Shown one piece after another: positions 53,646 to 63,051 of a stretch of DNA of 64,000 nucleotides (position 1 is its first letter; the number at the start of each line of letters is the position of its first letter). The notes under the pieces are model-generated. The model was not told where the DNA came from. It did not search any database and saw nothing but the letters and a program-made list of their open reading frames with translations. This DNA comes from Kiritimatiellia bacterium (GTDB taxonomy: Bacteria > Verrucomicrobiota > Kiritimatiellia > PWTM01), in NCBI GenBank assembly GCA_026417735.1, contig JAOACR010000021.1:80476-144475 (forward strand), written 5' to 3'. A program made the position numbers and the translations under genes.

Positions 53646-54935
53646 TCAGCCGCCGAGCTGGCCGATGATCGAAAGCATCGGCAGGAACAGCGCAATCACG
53701 ATCGTGCCCACGATCACCGCCAGGCCCACGATCAGCAGCGGCTCGATGATCGAGCTCAGCGCGGCGACGGTGTTGTCCACCTCGTCGTCGTACGTGTCGG
53801 CGATGCGCATCAGCATGTCCGGCAGCTTGCCCGTTTCCTCGCCGACCTCGACCATGCCGATCACCATCGGCGGGAAGATGCGGGTCGCCTCCATCGGCGG
53901 CGCGATGTTTTCACCCTCCTTCACGCTGTCGTGGACGACCTGGATGGCGCGCGCGACCACATCGTTGCCGGCGGTGTCGCGGACGATCGTCAGGGCCTGC
54001 AAGATCGGCACGCCCGACTGCAACAACGTCCCGAGGGTGCGGGTCATGCGGCCGATCGCGGTCTTTTCCACCAGTGGCCCGAAGATCGGCATTTTCATCT
54101 TGATGGTGTCGATCGCGTACCGCCCGGCCTTGGTCTTGCCGATGAGTTTGATCAGCACCACCAGCACCACCACGCCCGCGATCACGACCGGTGCGCGCTG
54201 CGCGAGCGTCTGGCTGACGTTCATCACCATCTGCGTGAGCACCGGCAGCGCCTTGCCCTCGAGCAGGTCGTCGAAGATCTCCTTGAACTTCGGCACGATC
54301 TTCGTCATCAGGAAGAACATGATCACGGTGGCGACCAGCAGCACGACGACGGGGTAGGTCATCGCGCTGACGATCTTGTTCCGGATCTTCTGCATCTTCT
54401 CCATGAACTCGGCGAGGCGCAGCAGCACGACGTCCAGCACGCCGCCGATCTCGCCGGCCTTCACCATGTTCACGTAGAGGCGGCTGAACACTTTCGGGTG
54501 GTGCGCCATTGCGTCGGCGAGGGTGCTGCCGGACTGGATCGCCTCCCCGAGATCGGCGAGGATTTGCTTGAGCTTCGGGTGGCGTTCCTGCCGCTGCAGC
54601 ACCTGCAGACCGCGCAGCAGGGGCAGACCGGCGTCGATGAGCGTCGCGAGCTGGCGGGTGACGACCATCAGTTGCCGCGGCTTCACCCGGCCGCTGAGAA
54701 AGGCCGGCAACTTGATTTCCTTCTGCAGCGTCGAAGATGGCGCACCCTTCTTTCCACGGGCGGCGGCGCGCGGCGCGGCGGCGGCCCCCTTTCCGGCGGT
54801 GACCGGGACCACCTGGGTGGGGAAGTAGCCTTGTTCTCGGATCTGCGCGAGCGCGGCGTTCTGGTTCTCCGCCTCGACGGTGCCCTTCACCTCCTTGCCG
54901 TGGGCGTCCACTCCGACGAATGCAAAGCTGGCCAT
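53646..54935 (-). CDS. pilC: Type IV pilus inner-membrane platform protein PilC
   Basis: A 429-residue PilC/GspF protein with two T2SSF domains: first near 85-210 (VVTRQLATLIDAGLPLLRGL), second near 290-410 (MTRTLGTLLQSGVPILQAL). Membrane segments are at about 190-215, 240-265 and 400-425. A perfect Shine-Dalgarno (AAGGAGGT, seven-base spacing) precedes the ATG. The N-terminal 80 residues have an Ala/Lys-rich linker. It is last in the minus-strand unit pilB-pilT-pilB-pilC; it has the same fold as the gspF-like gene at 11305. Confidence 0.95.
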   Translation of the reverse strand: MASFAFVGVDAHGKEVKGTVEAENQNAALAQIREQGYFPTQVVPVTAGKGAAAAPRAAARGKKGAPSSTLQKEIKLPAFLSGRVKPRQLMVVTRQLATLIDAGLPLLRGLQVLQRQERHPKLKQILADLGEAIQSGSTLADAMAHHPKVFSRLYVNMVKAGEIGGVLDVVLLRLAEFMEKMQKIRNKIVSAMTYPVVVLLVATVIMFFLMTKIVPKFKEIFDDLLEGKALPVLTQMVMNVSQTLAQRAPVVIAGVVVLVVLIKLIGKTKAGRYAIDTIKMKMPIFGPLVEKTAIGRMTRTLGTLLQSGVPILQALTIVRDTAGNDVVARAIQVVHDSVKEGENIAPPMEATRIFPPMVIGMVEVGEETGKLPDMLMRIADTYDDEVDNTVAALSSIIEPLLIVGLAVIVGTIVIALFLPMLSIIGQLGG

Positions 54936-54967
54936 GGCCGGACCTCCTTACGGGCGGCTGCGGAATC

Positions 54968-56689
54968 TCATGTATACTTCAGAACCTCTTCGACGGTCGT
55001 ATAACCATCGAGAATGCACCGGATGCCGTCCTCGCGCAACGTGCGCATGCCCATTTCGATCGCTTTCTCGCGAATCACCAGGGTGGGCTTGCGCTGGTTG
55101 ATCAGCTCCTGGATCGGCTCGGTGATCCGCATGTACTCGAAAACGCCGCGCCGGCCGCGGTAGCCGGTGTGATTGCACTCCTTGCAGCCGGCGCCGAAGT
55201 AGAATGGACGGTCGCCGACCTGTTCGCGAGTGAGGCCGAGGAGCATCAGCTGTTCGTCCTGCGGCGTGAACGCGGTCTTACAGTGCGGGCAGATCGTGCG
55301 CACGAGTCGCTGCGCCAGCACGGCCTCGAGCGTCGACGAAATCAGAAACGGCTCGATACCCATGTCAATCAGCCGCGTGATCGCGCCCGGAGCGTCGTTG
55401 GTGTGGAGGGTGCTGAAGACGAGGTGACCGGTCAGCGAGGCCTGGATCGCGATCTCGGCGGTCTCCTTGTCGCGGATCTCGCCGACGAGGATGATGTCCG
55501 GATCCTGGCGCAGGAACGAACGCAGCACCCGGGCGAAGGTCAGTCCGATCGCCTCGTTGATGGGGATCTGGATGATGCCCTCAATGTCGTACTCCACCGG
55601 GTCTTCCGCGGTCAGCAGCTTTTCCTCGATCGTGTTCAGCCGCTTCAGCGCCGCATAGAGCGTGGTGGTTTTGCCGGAGCCGGTCGGACCGGTGACGATG
55701 ATGATGCCGTTCGGCTTGTTGATGTCGTACACGAAGGTCTCGTAGATGTCGTCCGGCATGCCGATGTTTTCGAGGTCGAGCTGGACGGTGGTCTGGTCGA
55801 GAATGCGCAGCACGACGCTCTCGCCGAACTGAGTTGGCAGCGTGGAGACGCGAAAGTCGACCGGTCGGTTCGCGATCGTCAGCTTGATCCGGCCGTCCTG
55901 CGGCAGCCGGCGCTCCGCGATGTTCAGGCCGGAGATCACCTTCAGCCGGGAGATGATCGGCAGCGCGAGCTGACGGGGTGGGGGGGACATTTCGTACAGC
56001 GCTCCGTCCACCCGGTAGCGGATCTTGAATTCCTTCTCGAACGGCTCGAAGTGGATGTCCGAGGCGCGGTCCTGCACGGCCTGGTAGAGCACGAGATTCA
56101 CGAAGCGGACGATCGGCGCCTGGTTGGCCATTTGCTCGAGGTCGATCACCGAGCCGCCCGCGGTGGTGGTCAGGGTGTCGCCGGCCTCCTCGAGTTCCGC
56201 CTCCAGCTGGGTGAGCATGTCGCCGATCGAGTCGGTCGCGGTGCCGTACAGGTCGGTGATCAGCTTGCGGATGTCTTCCTGTCGGGCGACGACGTACTCG
56301 ATTTCGCGGTCCTGCCCGATCACGAAGTTCAGCTCGTCCACGATTTCGGGGCTGAGCAAATCCGACACCGCCAGCCGCACCCAGTTCTCGCGCGCCTCGA
56401 TCGGCACGACGTTGTACATGCGCACGTAGCTGGGACGGACCGCGCGCGCGACGTCGCGGCTGACCACCATCGCGCCGAGGTCCACCACGTAGGTGCCCAT
56501 TTGCCGTGCGATGAAGTCCAGCAGCACGTCCTCGGTGAGCACCTCCATGTCGATCAGCAGATCGCGGACGGGATTGCCGGTGCGGCGGTGCTCCTCCTCG
56601 ATCTCGACCGCGATCGACGGCTCGACGAGGCCGTCCGCCACGAGCTGCTGCAGCAGATAATCCTTGATCTGAAGGGCGTCCTCGGGCAT
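54968..56689 (-). CDS. pilB: Type IV pilus assembly ATPase PilB (second of two in the operon)
   Basis: A 573-residue hexameric ATPase. An N-terminal MshEN-like domain (about 1-130) is followed by the catalytic core with Walker A GPTGSGKT, aspartate box and Walker B FLRQDPDIILVGEIRD, His box [12 protein letters not shown], and a zinc tetracysteine (ICPHCKTAF and CKECNHTG). The TRGILVTG motif appears as NGIIIVTGPTG. The ATG at 56689 has AGGAG upstream; the frame extends 24 codons further without a signal. It overlaps neither neighbour; the pilT gene ends eight bases before it. Role: powering pilus extension. Confidence 0.95.
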   Translation of the reverse strand: MPEDALQIKDYLLQQLVADGLVEPSIAVEIEEEHRRTGNPVRDLLIDMEVLTEDVLLDFIARQMGTYVVDLGAMVVSRDVARAVRPSYVRMYNVVPIEARENWVRLAVSDLLSPEIVDELNFVIGQDREIEYVVARQEDIRKLITDLYGTATDSIGDMLTQLEAELEEAGDTLTTTAGGSVIDLEQMANQAPIVRFVNLVLYQAVQDRASDIHFEPFEKEFKIRYRVDGALYEMSPPPRQLALPIISRLKVISGLNIAERRLPQDGRIKLTIANRPVDFRVSTLPTQFGESVVLRILDQTTVQLDLENIGMPDDIYETFVYDINKPNGIIIVTGPTGSGKTTTLYAALKRLNTIEEKLLTAEDPVEYDIEGIIQIPINEAIGLTFARVLRSFLRQDPDIILVGEIRDKETAEIAIQASLTGHLVFSTLHTNDAPGAITRLIDMGIEPFLISSTLEAVLAQRLVRTICPHCKTAFTPQDEQLMLLGLTREQVGDRPFYFGAGCKECNHTGYRGRRGVFEYMRITEPIQELINQRKPTLVIREKAIEMGMRTLREDGIRCILDGYTTVEEVLKYT

Positions 56690-56697
56690 GGCGGCTC

Positions 56698-57795
56698 CTA
56701 CCGTTTGCGGCGACCTTCGATCTCGGCGAGACGCTGGAGCATGGACTCCCGGTCGTCGCACTTCATCACCAGCTCTTCGTACGAGATGCGGCCCTGCTGA
56801 TAGTGGTTCAGCAGACTGTCGTCGAGCGTGAACATGCCGAGCCGGCCGCCGGTTTGAATGTCTGACTTGATGCGAAAGGTCTTGTTGTCGCGGATCAGCG
56901 CTTCGATGGCGGGCGTGCTGATCATCACCTCGAACGCGGCGATCCGGCCGGGCTTGTCAATGCGCGGCAGCAGCACCTGCGAGATCACCGCCTTCAGTGT
57001 CGAGGCCAGCTGGGTACGAATCTGCTCCTGCTGGTCGGTCGGAAACGCGTCGACGATGCGGTCCACGGTGCGCGCGGCCCCGGTGGTGTGGAGCGTCGCA
57101 AACACCAGATGGCCGGTTTCTGCGGCGGTAATCGCCGCTTCCATCGTCTCGAGGTCGCGCATCTCGCCCACCAGGATCACGTCCGGGTCCTGACGCAGCG
57201 CGCGGCGCAACGCCTCGCGGAACGAGCCGACGTCCACGCCCAGCTCGCGCTGGGTGACGATCGATTTCTTGTGCTCGTGGTAGTACTCGATGGGGTCCTC
57301 GATCGTGATGATGTGGCAGTCGCGCGTCTCGTTGATGATGTTGATCATGCTGGCGAGCGTCGTCGTCTTGCCCGAACCGGTCGGCCCAGTGACGAGGATG
57401 AGTCCGCGCGGCAGATAGAGCAGCTCCCGGATCTGTGGCGGCAGGCCGATTTCCTCCAGCGTCATCAGCCGTGAGGGAATCTGGCGCAGCACGAGGCCAA
57501 AGCAGCCCTTCTGCCGGAACACGCTCACGCGGAACCGCGCGCGGTTACCGAACCCGAAACCGAAGTCGCACCCGCCCTGCTCGCGGACCCGCTGGATGTT
57601 CTCCTCCGAGGTGATCGCGCGCATCAGCCGCTCGGTGTCCTCCGGGCGCAGCGGCTCCGAGTCGATCGGATGGAGGCTCCCGTGCACGCGCAGCACCGGC
57701 GGCGAGTTCACCGCGAGGTGCAGGTCGGAGGCCTCTTCCCGAACCACCAGGTCCAGCAGCTCCTCCATCTGGATGTCAGCGGAGCGCAGCGGCAT
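56698..57795 (-). CDS. pilT: Type IV pilus retraction ATPase PilT
   Basis: A 365-residue ATPase that drives pilus retraction. Family motifs: [12 protein letters not shown] near the N-terminus, Walker A GPTGSGKT (137-144), Asp box [15 protein letters not shown], His box [15 protein letters not shown], and the PilT-specific AIRNLIRE-like stretch [12 protein letters not shown] with the C-terminal [15 protein letters not shown]. The presence of a PilT argues that this operon makes a retractable type IV pilus rather than only a secretion pseudopilus. The start ATG overlaps the upstream pilB stop (TGATG), so they are translated in series. Confidence 0.97.
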   Translation of the reverse strand: MPLRSADIQMEELLDLVVREEASDLHLAVNSPPVLRVHGSLHPIDSEPLRPEDTERLMRAITSEENIQRVREQGGCDFGFGFGNRARFRVSVFRQKGCFGLVLRQIPSRLMTLEEIGLPPQIRELLYLPRGLILVTGPTGSGKTTTLASMINIINETRDCHIITIEDPIEYYHEHKKSIVTQRELGVDVGSFREALRRALRQDPDVILVGEMRDLETMEAAITAAETGHLVFATLHTTGAARTVDRIVDAFPTDQQEQIRTQLASTLKAVISQVLLPRIDKPGRIAAFEVMISTPAIEALIRDNKTFRIKSDIQTGGRLGMFTLDDSLLNHYQQGRISYEELVMKCDDRESMLQRLAEIEGRRKR

Positions 57796-59492
57796 CAGTC
57801 GCGATCCCCCATCGTAACGCGGAACACCTCGTCCAGCGTCGTGATCCCCGCCACCACCTTCCGCAGCCCGTCCTCCCGGAGCGTGCGCATGCCGAGCCGG
57901 CGTGCGGCGTTGCGCAGCTCGGTCGAGCTCACCTGCGCGTTGATGAGGTGGCGCACCTCGTCGTTCAGCACGAAGATCTCGTAGATGCCGATCCGGCCGC
58001 GGTAACCGGTCCCGGAGCAGTCCGAGCACCCCTTGCCCCGGTACAGCGTCGCGTGCTCCACTTGCGCGGCGGCGGAGCCCAGCAGCCGCAGCTCGTGATC
58101 GCTGGGTTCGTACTCTTCCTTGCACTTCGTGCAGATCCGCCGCACCAGTCGCTGCGCCATGATCGCGCGGGTCGAGGAGGCCACGAGGAACGGTTTCACG
58201 CCGATGTCGACCAGCCGGGTGACCGCGCTCGGCGCATCGTTGGTGTGCAGCGTGCTGAAGACGAGGTGGCCGGTGAGCGACGCGTTCACCGCGATCTCCG
58301 CGGTTTCGAGATCGCGGATCTCACCGATCATGATGATGTTGGGTGCCTGACGCAGGATCGAACGCAGCGCCGCCGCGAACGTCATGCCGATCTCCGCGGC
58401 CACCTGGACCTGATTGATGCCGCTGATCTGGTACTCGACCGGGTCCTCGACGGTGATGATCTTGCGGTCGGGCTTGTTCAGCTGGTTCAGCACCGCGTAG
58501 AGCGTCGTGGTCTTCCCGGACCCGGTGGGGCCGGTGATGAGGATGATGCCGTCCGACAGGCTGATCAGCCGCTCGAACGTCGCCTGGTCATCGGCGAAGA
58601 AGCCGAGCTGCGAGAGCCCCAGCAGCAGGCTCGACTTGTCGAGAATTCGCATCACGATCGTCTCGCCGTGATTTGCCGGCAGCACCGACACGCGCAGATC
58701 CAGGTCGCGCCCCATCACGTTGATCTGGATGCGTCCGTCCTGCGGCAGCCGCTTCTCCGCGATGCTCATGTTCGCCATGATCTTGATGCGGCTGATGATC
58801 GCGCTCTGCAGCTTCCGCGGCGGGCTTTCCATTTCGTGCAGCACGCCGTCAATGCGGTAGCGAACCCGAAACTTCTTCTCCAGCGGCTCCAGGTGAATGT
58901 CTGACGCGCGCCGGCGGAACGCCTCGAGGATGATCAGGTTGACGAGCTTGATGATCGGCTCGTCTTCGGCGGTCGTCTCGACCGCCTCCGTCATCACCGT
59001 ACTGGTGGTGGTCGAGTCCGCGGTGAGCGCGGTGATCGCGCCGGAGATCTCGTCGAGCGCCTGCGGATAGTAGCGGTCAAGCGCGATCTCAATCTCCTCC
59101 GGGAGCGCAACCGCCCCCTCGACGTTCGTCTTCAGCAGATAGCGGAGGCTGTCGAGCGTCTCGACATCGAACGGGTCGCTCAACGCGACGCGCAAAGTGC
59201 CGTCCTCTCGCGCAAACGGCACCACCTTGTAACGACGCGCGATCTTGTTGGGCACCGCCTGGATCACGTCGTCCGGCACGGCGAGGTTCGAGAGACTGAC
59301 CGTCTCCATGCCGAACTGGTGCGCCAGCGCCTTCAGGATGTCCACCTTCGTCAGCGGCGTATCGCGCACCAGGATCTCGATGACCGGTTTGTCTTCCTTG
59401 CGGGCCGCCTTCAGCGCATCTTCGGCCTGGCGATGATTGATCAGGCCGACGCTGGACAGGATCTCCACAACATATTCGTCGTTTGCCGTCAA
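57795..59492 (-). CDS. pilB: Type IV pilus assembly ATPase PilB (first of two in the operon)
   Basis: A 565-residue ATPase with MshEN-type domain (about 1-140), Walker A GPTGSGKT (321-328), His box [13 protein letters not shown], and zinc ligands from Cys454 onward (ICTKCKEE and CSDCSG). The aspartate box differs from the other two copies in this window: residues 381-385 read RQAPN where both others have RQDPD. It starts with TTG at 59492, preceded by GGGAG. It opens the minus-strand pilus unit; its stop overlaps pilT. It may be a distinct specialised motor. Confidence 0.94.
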   Translation of the reverse strand: MTANDEYVVEILSSVGLINHRQAEDALKAARKEDKPVIEILVRDTPLTKVDILKALAHQFGMETVSLSNLAVPDDVIQAVPNKIARRYKVVPFAREDGTLRVALSDPFDVETLDSLRYLLKTNVEGAVALPEEIEIALDRYYPQALDEISGAITALTADSTTTSTVMTEAVETTAEDEPIIKLVNLIILEAFRRRASDIHLEPLEKKFRVRYRIDGVLHEMESPPRKLQSAIISRIKIMANMSIAEKRLPQDGRIQINVMGRDLDLRVSVLPANHGETIVMRILDKSSLLLGLSQLGFFADDQATFERLISLSDGIILITGPTGSGKTTTLYAVLNQLNKPDRKIITVEDPVEYQISGINQVQVAAEIGMTFAAALRSILRQAPNIIMIGEIRDLETAEIAVNASLTGHLVFSTLHTNDAPSAVTRLVDIGVKPFLVASSTRAIMAQRLVRRICTKCKEEYEPSDHELRLLGSAAAQVEHATLYRGKGCSDCSGTGYRGRIGIYEIFVLNDEVRHLINAQVSSTELRNAARRLGMRTLREDGLRKVVAGITTLDEVFRVTMGDRD

Positions 59493-60633
59493 AGCCGACT
59501 CCCGCGCGGGGCTGCTGCCGCCACCGCATCAGATCTCAGCCGATACGATATGCGGCCGCTGAAGCGGGTGTCAACGGACTCGGCCGCTCGGGGCGCCGGC
59601 GGCGCGTCGAACGTGCCGAACCACTCGTGTATCTCCTGCTCGATGCGCGCGATCACCTGCGGGGGTTCGGGTCGTGCGCCGCGCTCGCCCGTCTCTGTGC
59701 CCGTGTGTCCAGCGACGCGCACCGGTGGATAAGAAACGCACCCTGGTCTGTATCCGCCGGCGCACCGAGATCGCGCGCTTCGTTTGGTTCGGCGAGAGTC
59801 TCGCGGAGCTTGTCGGAGGGCGCCACGCGCCCGCCAACACGAGAGCGCTGGCCTCGCGCGCGCCGCCCGCAAGCGGCCGGCCACTCAGAGAGGGGGGCAG
59901 CCAGCACTCCGCCGTGGCCCGGCTGGTCGGAATGCAAGGCGATCCCATGGACATCGTGCGGATATGGCGGTGGCACGTATCCTGCTGGACAGGACGCGCT
60001 CGACCCTTAGCGGGACAGGCCTCGGCGCCGGTCGCGCTTCGGTCAGGCAGGTTCACCTCTCGTTCATGAAGCTCTGATCGAGCTGTCCGGTCCCGACGAC
60101 GTGCTCGCCGATGCGGCGAATGTTCGCAGTGAGGTCGCCGGCGTCGCGGAACAAGGGAGCGATCGGCCGCAGTGGGGGCGGCAACCGGAAGTCAACGTCG
60201 CAGGCGCCCGCATGTGACGCCTGTCGGTGGCGGTCTGGTAAAAGCCGGTGAAGGGCGCGGACCGGCTCGGCGCACAAGTGGACTGGTCGCGAACGCGCGC
60301 GTGAACCGCATTTCCTCGTGAGCGAGCCGATCCATGTTCGGTGTCAGCACGTCCCGCGCGCCATAGCAGCCGAGGTCATGCGAGATGTTTTCGAGGATGA
60401 TCCAGAGCACGTTCGGCCCGCGGTGATCGGCAGCGGCCGAACGTAGAAGGGGCGTGCCGACTGCCGCCAGCGCTGGGCGATACAGGTCCCGACGTATTCG
60501 GCGGGCGGCTCGCCGCTACGCGCCGGACGGAAACGCCGGCCCCGCGGACGGGGCAGGGGGTTGATTTGGTCGGGCTGCGACCTACAGTGGACGCAGCGGC
60601 CGGGAAGCCGCGAACACAGAAAGGGAGCAACCG
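59493..60633 (-). pseudogene. Decayed sulfatase gene (frameshifted, partly deleted)
   Basis: Minus-strand fragments of a type I sulfatase in the right order but different frames. Near 60415-60280: PNVLWIILENISHDLGCYGA, then LTPNMDRLAHEEMRFTRAFA. Near 60280-60190 in another frame: the catalytic CAPSR with SAPFTGFYQTATD after it. Near 60190-60070 in a third: FRLPPPLRPIAPLFRDAG and LTANIRRIGEHVV. Upstream codons to about 60480 continue in frame. Below 60060 only weak scraps are visible (IARIEQEIHEWFGTF near 59650), so the middle appears deleted. The sense strand has no continuous frame, so this is a pseudogene. Compare the intact sulfatase at 23302. Confidence 0.8.
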
Positions 60634-61251
60634 ATGACGTGGCGAGCGATCGCAGTGATGGCGGTGGCGGCGGGCATCGCGGGGGCGCAGCAGGGCCCGC
60701 CACCCAACCAGCAGGCGGTTCAGCAGGGGCTTGAGGCGCTCTTCAAGGCGATGAGCAGTGCGCAGCAACAGGGGGCGCCGGCGGCGCTGATTGACCACCG
60801 GGAGCTGAAGTCCCTGCTGCCGGCGACGCTGAAGGGCTTCAGGCGCACGAGCGCCTCCTCGGAGCGCAGCGGTGCGTTGGGGATGACGATTTCTCGCGCG
60901 GAAGGGGTCTACGAGGGCGCGAACGACGCGCGAATCGAAATCGAATACAGCGATCTCGGCGGTCTGGGCGGCCTAGGTGCGTTCGCGCAGGCGGCGTGGG
61001 TCGGTGCGGATATTGATCGTGAAACGGACCGTGGCTTTGAGCGCACCACCAAGTACAAGGGCCACAAGGCGCATGAGGAGTACGACAACGAGGACAAGTC
61101 CGGCAAGCTGGAGGTGCTGCTCGGCGGCCGGCTGATGGTGACGGTACGGGGCTACCGCGTGAAGCTCGACGAGCTCCGCGCTGCGATGGACCAGATTGAT
61201 CTCGCGAAACTCGCCGCACTAAAGCCGGTGGAGTCGAAGCAGACGAGGTAG
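60634..61251 (+). CDS. Small secreted protein of unknown function
   Basis: A 205-residue protein with signal peptide (1-19, ending AGA) and then Gln/Pro-rich stretch. Charged beta-rich core: GMTISRAEGVYEG, ARIEIEYSDLG, then RTTKYKGHKAHEEYDNED and LEVLLGGRLMVTVRGY. This resembles the pattern of bacterial lipoprotein-like periplasmic chaperones of unknown class, but I recognise no family. GGGAG precedes the ATG. It lies next to a wrecked sulfatase and has no obvious partner. Confidence 0.7.
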   Translation: MTWRAIAVMAVAAGIAGAQQGPPPNQQAVQQGLEALFKAMSSAQQQGAPAALIDHRELKSLLPATLKGFRRTSASSERSGALGMTISRAEGVYEGANDARIEIEYSDLGGLGGLGAFAQAAWVGADIDRETDRGFERTTKYKGHKAHEEYDNEDKSGKLEVLLGGRLMVTVRGYRVKLDELRAAMDQIDLAKLAALKPVESKQTR

Positions 61252-61467
61252 GGAGGGCTGGAGAGAGGAGGGAGCCGCAGTTTGGGCGAGGCAGGTGTGC
61301 GGCGGGCCGGTTCGCGACGCGCGAGCCGTTGAAGTAACATCGGCGGCGCGATGAGCGCGACCGGGGGACCGCCGAAAGGGAAGGCGGGTTCGCTTGCCGA
61401 TCGCGCGCGTCACTGCGTTTCGACTGTAGAAGAAGGCGGGACGGGAGCGCGGTGAGGACGCGGGGCG

Positions 61468-63051
61468 ATGCCCAGGATTTTTGACAACATCGATCAGTCT
61501 CTGCTGCCCGCGCTCCGACAGACGCTTCAGGACTGCAGCGCGGCGGCGTTTTGTGTTGGCTACCTCAATCTGCGCGGCTGGGGACAGATTGCAGATTTGA
61601 TCGAGCGACTCCCCGGCGGCGAGGACGACCGTTGTTGTCGGCTTCTGGTGGGCATGCATCGCCCGCCCGACGAAGAAATGAAGCTGCTCGGCAGCATCCG
61701 CCGGCGCGGCGCGACGCCCGACGGCCCAACGCTCGCGCGGCTCAAACGCCGTGTGAGCGAGAGCTTCAAGGAACAGCTTGAGTTCGGTGTGCCCACCGCG
61801 GAAACCGAATCCTCGCTGCGTTTGCTCGCCCGACAGTTGCATGCTCGGAAGGTGCGCGTGAAAGCGTTCCTCGGCTACCCGCTGCATGCCAAACTCTATC
61901 TGGTTCACCGCTCCGATCCCGTTGCGCCGCTGGTCGCGTTTGTGGGTAGCAGCAACCTCACGCTCGCAGGGTTGTCACATCAGGGCGAGCTGAACGTTGA
62001 CGTCGTGGAGCAGGACGCCGCGAGCAAACTGCTGAACTGGTTCGAGGAGCGCTGGAAAGACCCGAACGCCTTCGACATCAGTGAAGAGCTCGCCCAGCTC
62101 ATTGACAAAAGCTGGGCCGGCGTGACCGACGTGCGGCCCTATCTGGTGTACCTCAAGATCGCATACCACCTCTGCGAGGAAGCCCGTCAGGGCGAGCGCG
62201 AGTTCAAGCTTCCGAAACTCCTGCGAGGGGTGTTGCTGGATTTTCAAGCCAGCGCCGTTTCTCTTGCGGCGCACTATCTCTATCGCCGTGGCGGTGTGCT
62301 GCTGGGCGACGTCGTCGGGCTAGGCAAGACCTTGATGGCCACCGCCGTCGCCCGCGTGTTGCAGGAGGATGACGACAGCAACACGCTGGTCATTTGTCCA
62401 CCGAAGCTCCAGCCGATGTGGGAGCTGCACTTTCAAGAATACCAGATCACCGGTCGCGTTCTTTCCCTCGGGAGAGTCATCGAGGAGCTGCCGGCATTGC
62501 CCCGCTACCGCCTTCTGGTGATCGACGAGAGCCACAACCTGCGCAACCGCGAAGGCCGGCGATACCACGCGATCCGGGATTACATCGAGCGCAACGAACC
62601 CCGTGTGCTTTTACTGACGGCCACGCCCTACAACAAGCAGTTCACCGACCTCGGCAGCCAGTTGCGCCTGTTCGTGGACGAAGACGCCGACCTGCGCGTG
62701 CGCCCGGAGCAGTTCTTCCGAGACTGGCATCAAAACGGCCAGACCGAGGCCGACTTCATCGCCCGCTTTCAGACCTCGCCCCGCTCCCTGCGCGCGTTCG
62801 AGCAGAGCAACCCCCCGGACGACTGGGGTGAGCGCATGTTGCCGTCGGCCAAGCCGCGCCGCGAAGTAGATTTTCACGGCATTGCCAGAAAAGTTGCCGA
62901 CGAAGGCAAGGCCAATTCCAAGGGCAAACAAAACGGCGCATCCCGGCGCACCAGACAGCCTCTGCTCGTTGCACTTCCAGTTCAAAGAAGTGAACCGACG
63001 GCCCAAGAATCTGGGTTTGTAGCCGCTACTTGTTCCACCTATGCCAACTGA
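61468..63051 (+). CDS. PLD-like and SNF2-type helicase, C-terminally truncated
   Basis: A 527-residue protein of the DNA-defence type. The N-terminus (MPRIFDNIDQSLLPALRQTL) starts like full-length PLD-helicases of about 1,000 residues. Residues 138-170 hold a phospholipase-D half-site (LHAKLYLV and VGSSNLT). The SNF2/DEAD core has motif I GDVVGLGKT (280-288), DESHN (353-357) and LLTATPYNK. After DDW at residue 453 (nt about 62827) the sequence stops matching the family: motifs IV-VI and the second helicase lobe are missing, and about 75 residues from lower-GC DNA are read instead. The product is therefore probably inactive as a translocase. It overlaps the start of hsdR. Confidence 0.85.
   Translation: MPRIFDNIDQSLLPALRQTLQDCSAAAFCVGYLNLRGWGQIADLIERLPGGEDDRCCRLLVGMHRPPDEEMKLLGSIRRRGATPDGPTLARLKRRVSESFKEQLEFGVPTAETESSLRLLARQLHARKVRVKAFLGYPLHAKLYLVHRSDPVAPLVAFVGSSNLTLAGLSHQGELNVDVVEQDAASKLLNWFEERWKDPNAFDISEELAQLIDKSWAGVTDVRPYLVYLKIAYHLCEEARQGEREFKLPKLLRGVLLDFQASAVSLAAHYLYRRGGVLLGDVVGLGKTLMATAVARVLQEDDDSNTLVICPPKLQPMWELHFQEYQITGRVLSLGRVIEELPALPRYRLLVIDESHNLRNREGRRYHAIRDYIERNEPRVLLLTATPYNKQFTDLGSQLRLFVDEDADLRVRPEQFFRDWHQNGQTEADFIARFQTSPRSLRAFEQSNPPDDWGERMLPSAKPRREVDFHGIARKVADEGKANSKGKQNGASRRTRQPLLVALPVQRSEPTAQESGFVAATCSTYAN

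Noticed and set aside
53424..55004. A 526-codon plus-strand open frame opposite pilC
   Set aside because: Same effect: antisense to a certain pilC, dominated by His/Asp/Arg repeats with no fold-like pattern.
54920..56800. A 626-codon plus-strand open frame opposite pilB
   Set aside because: It lies fully over a well-supported minus-strand pilB gene and its composition is that of the complementary strand of a GC-rich gene (rich in His, Arg, Asp, Val).
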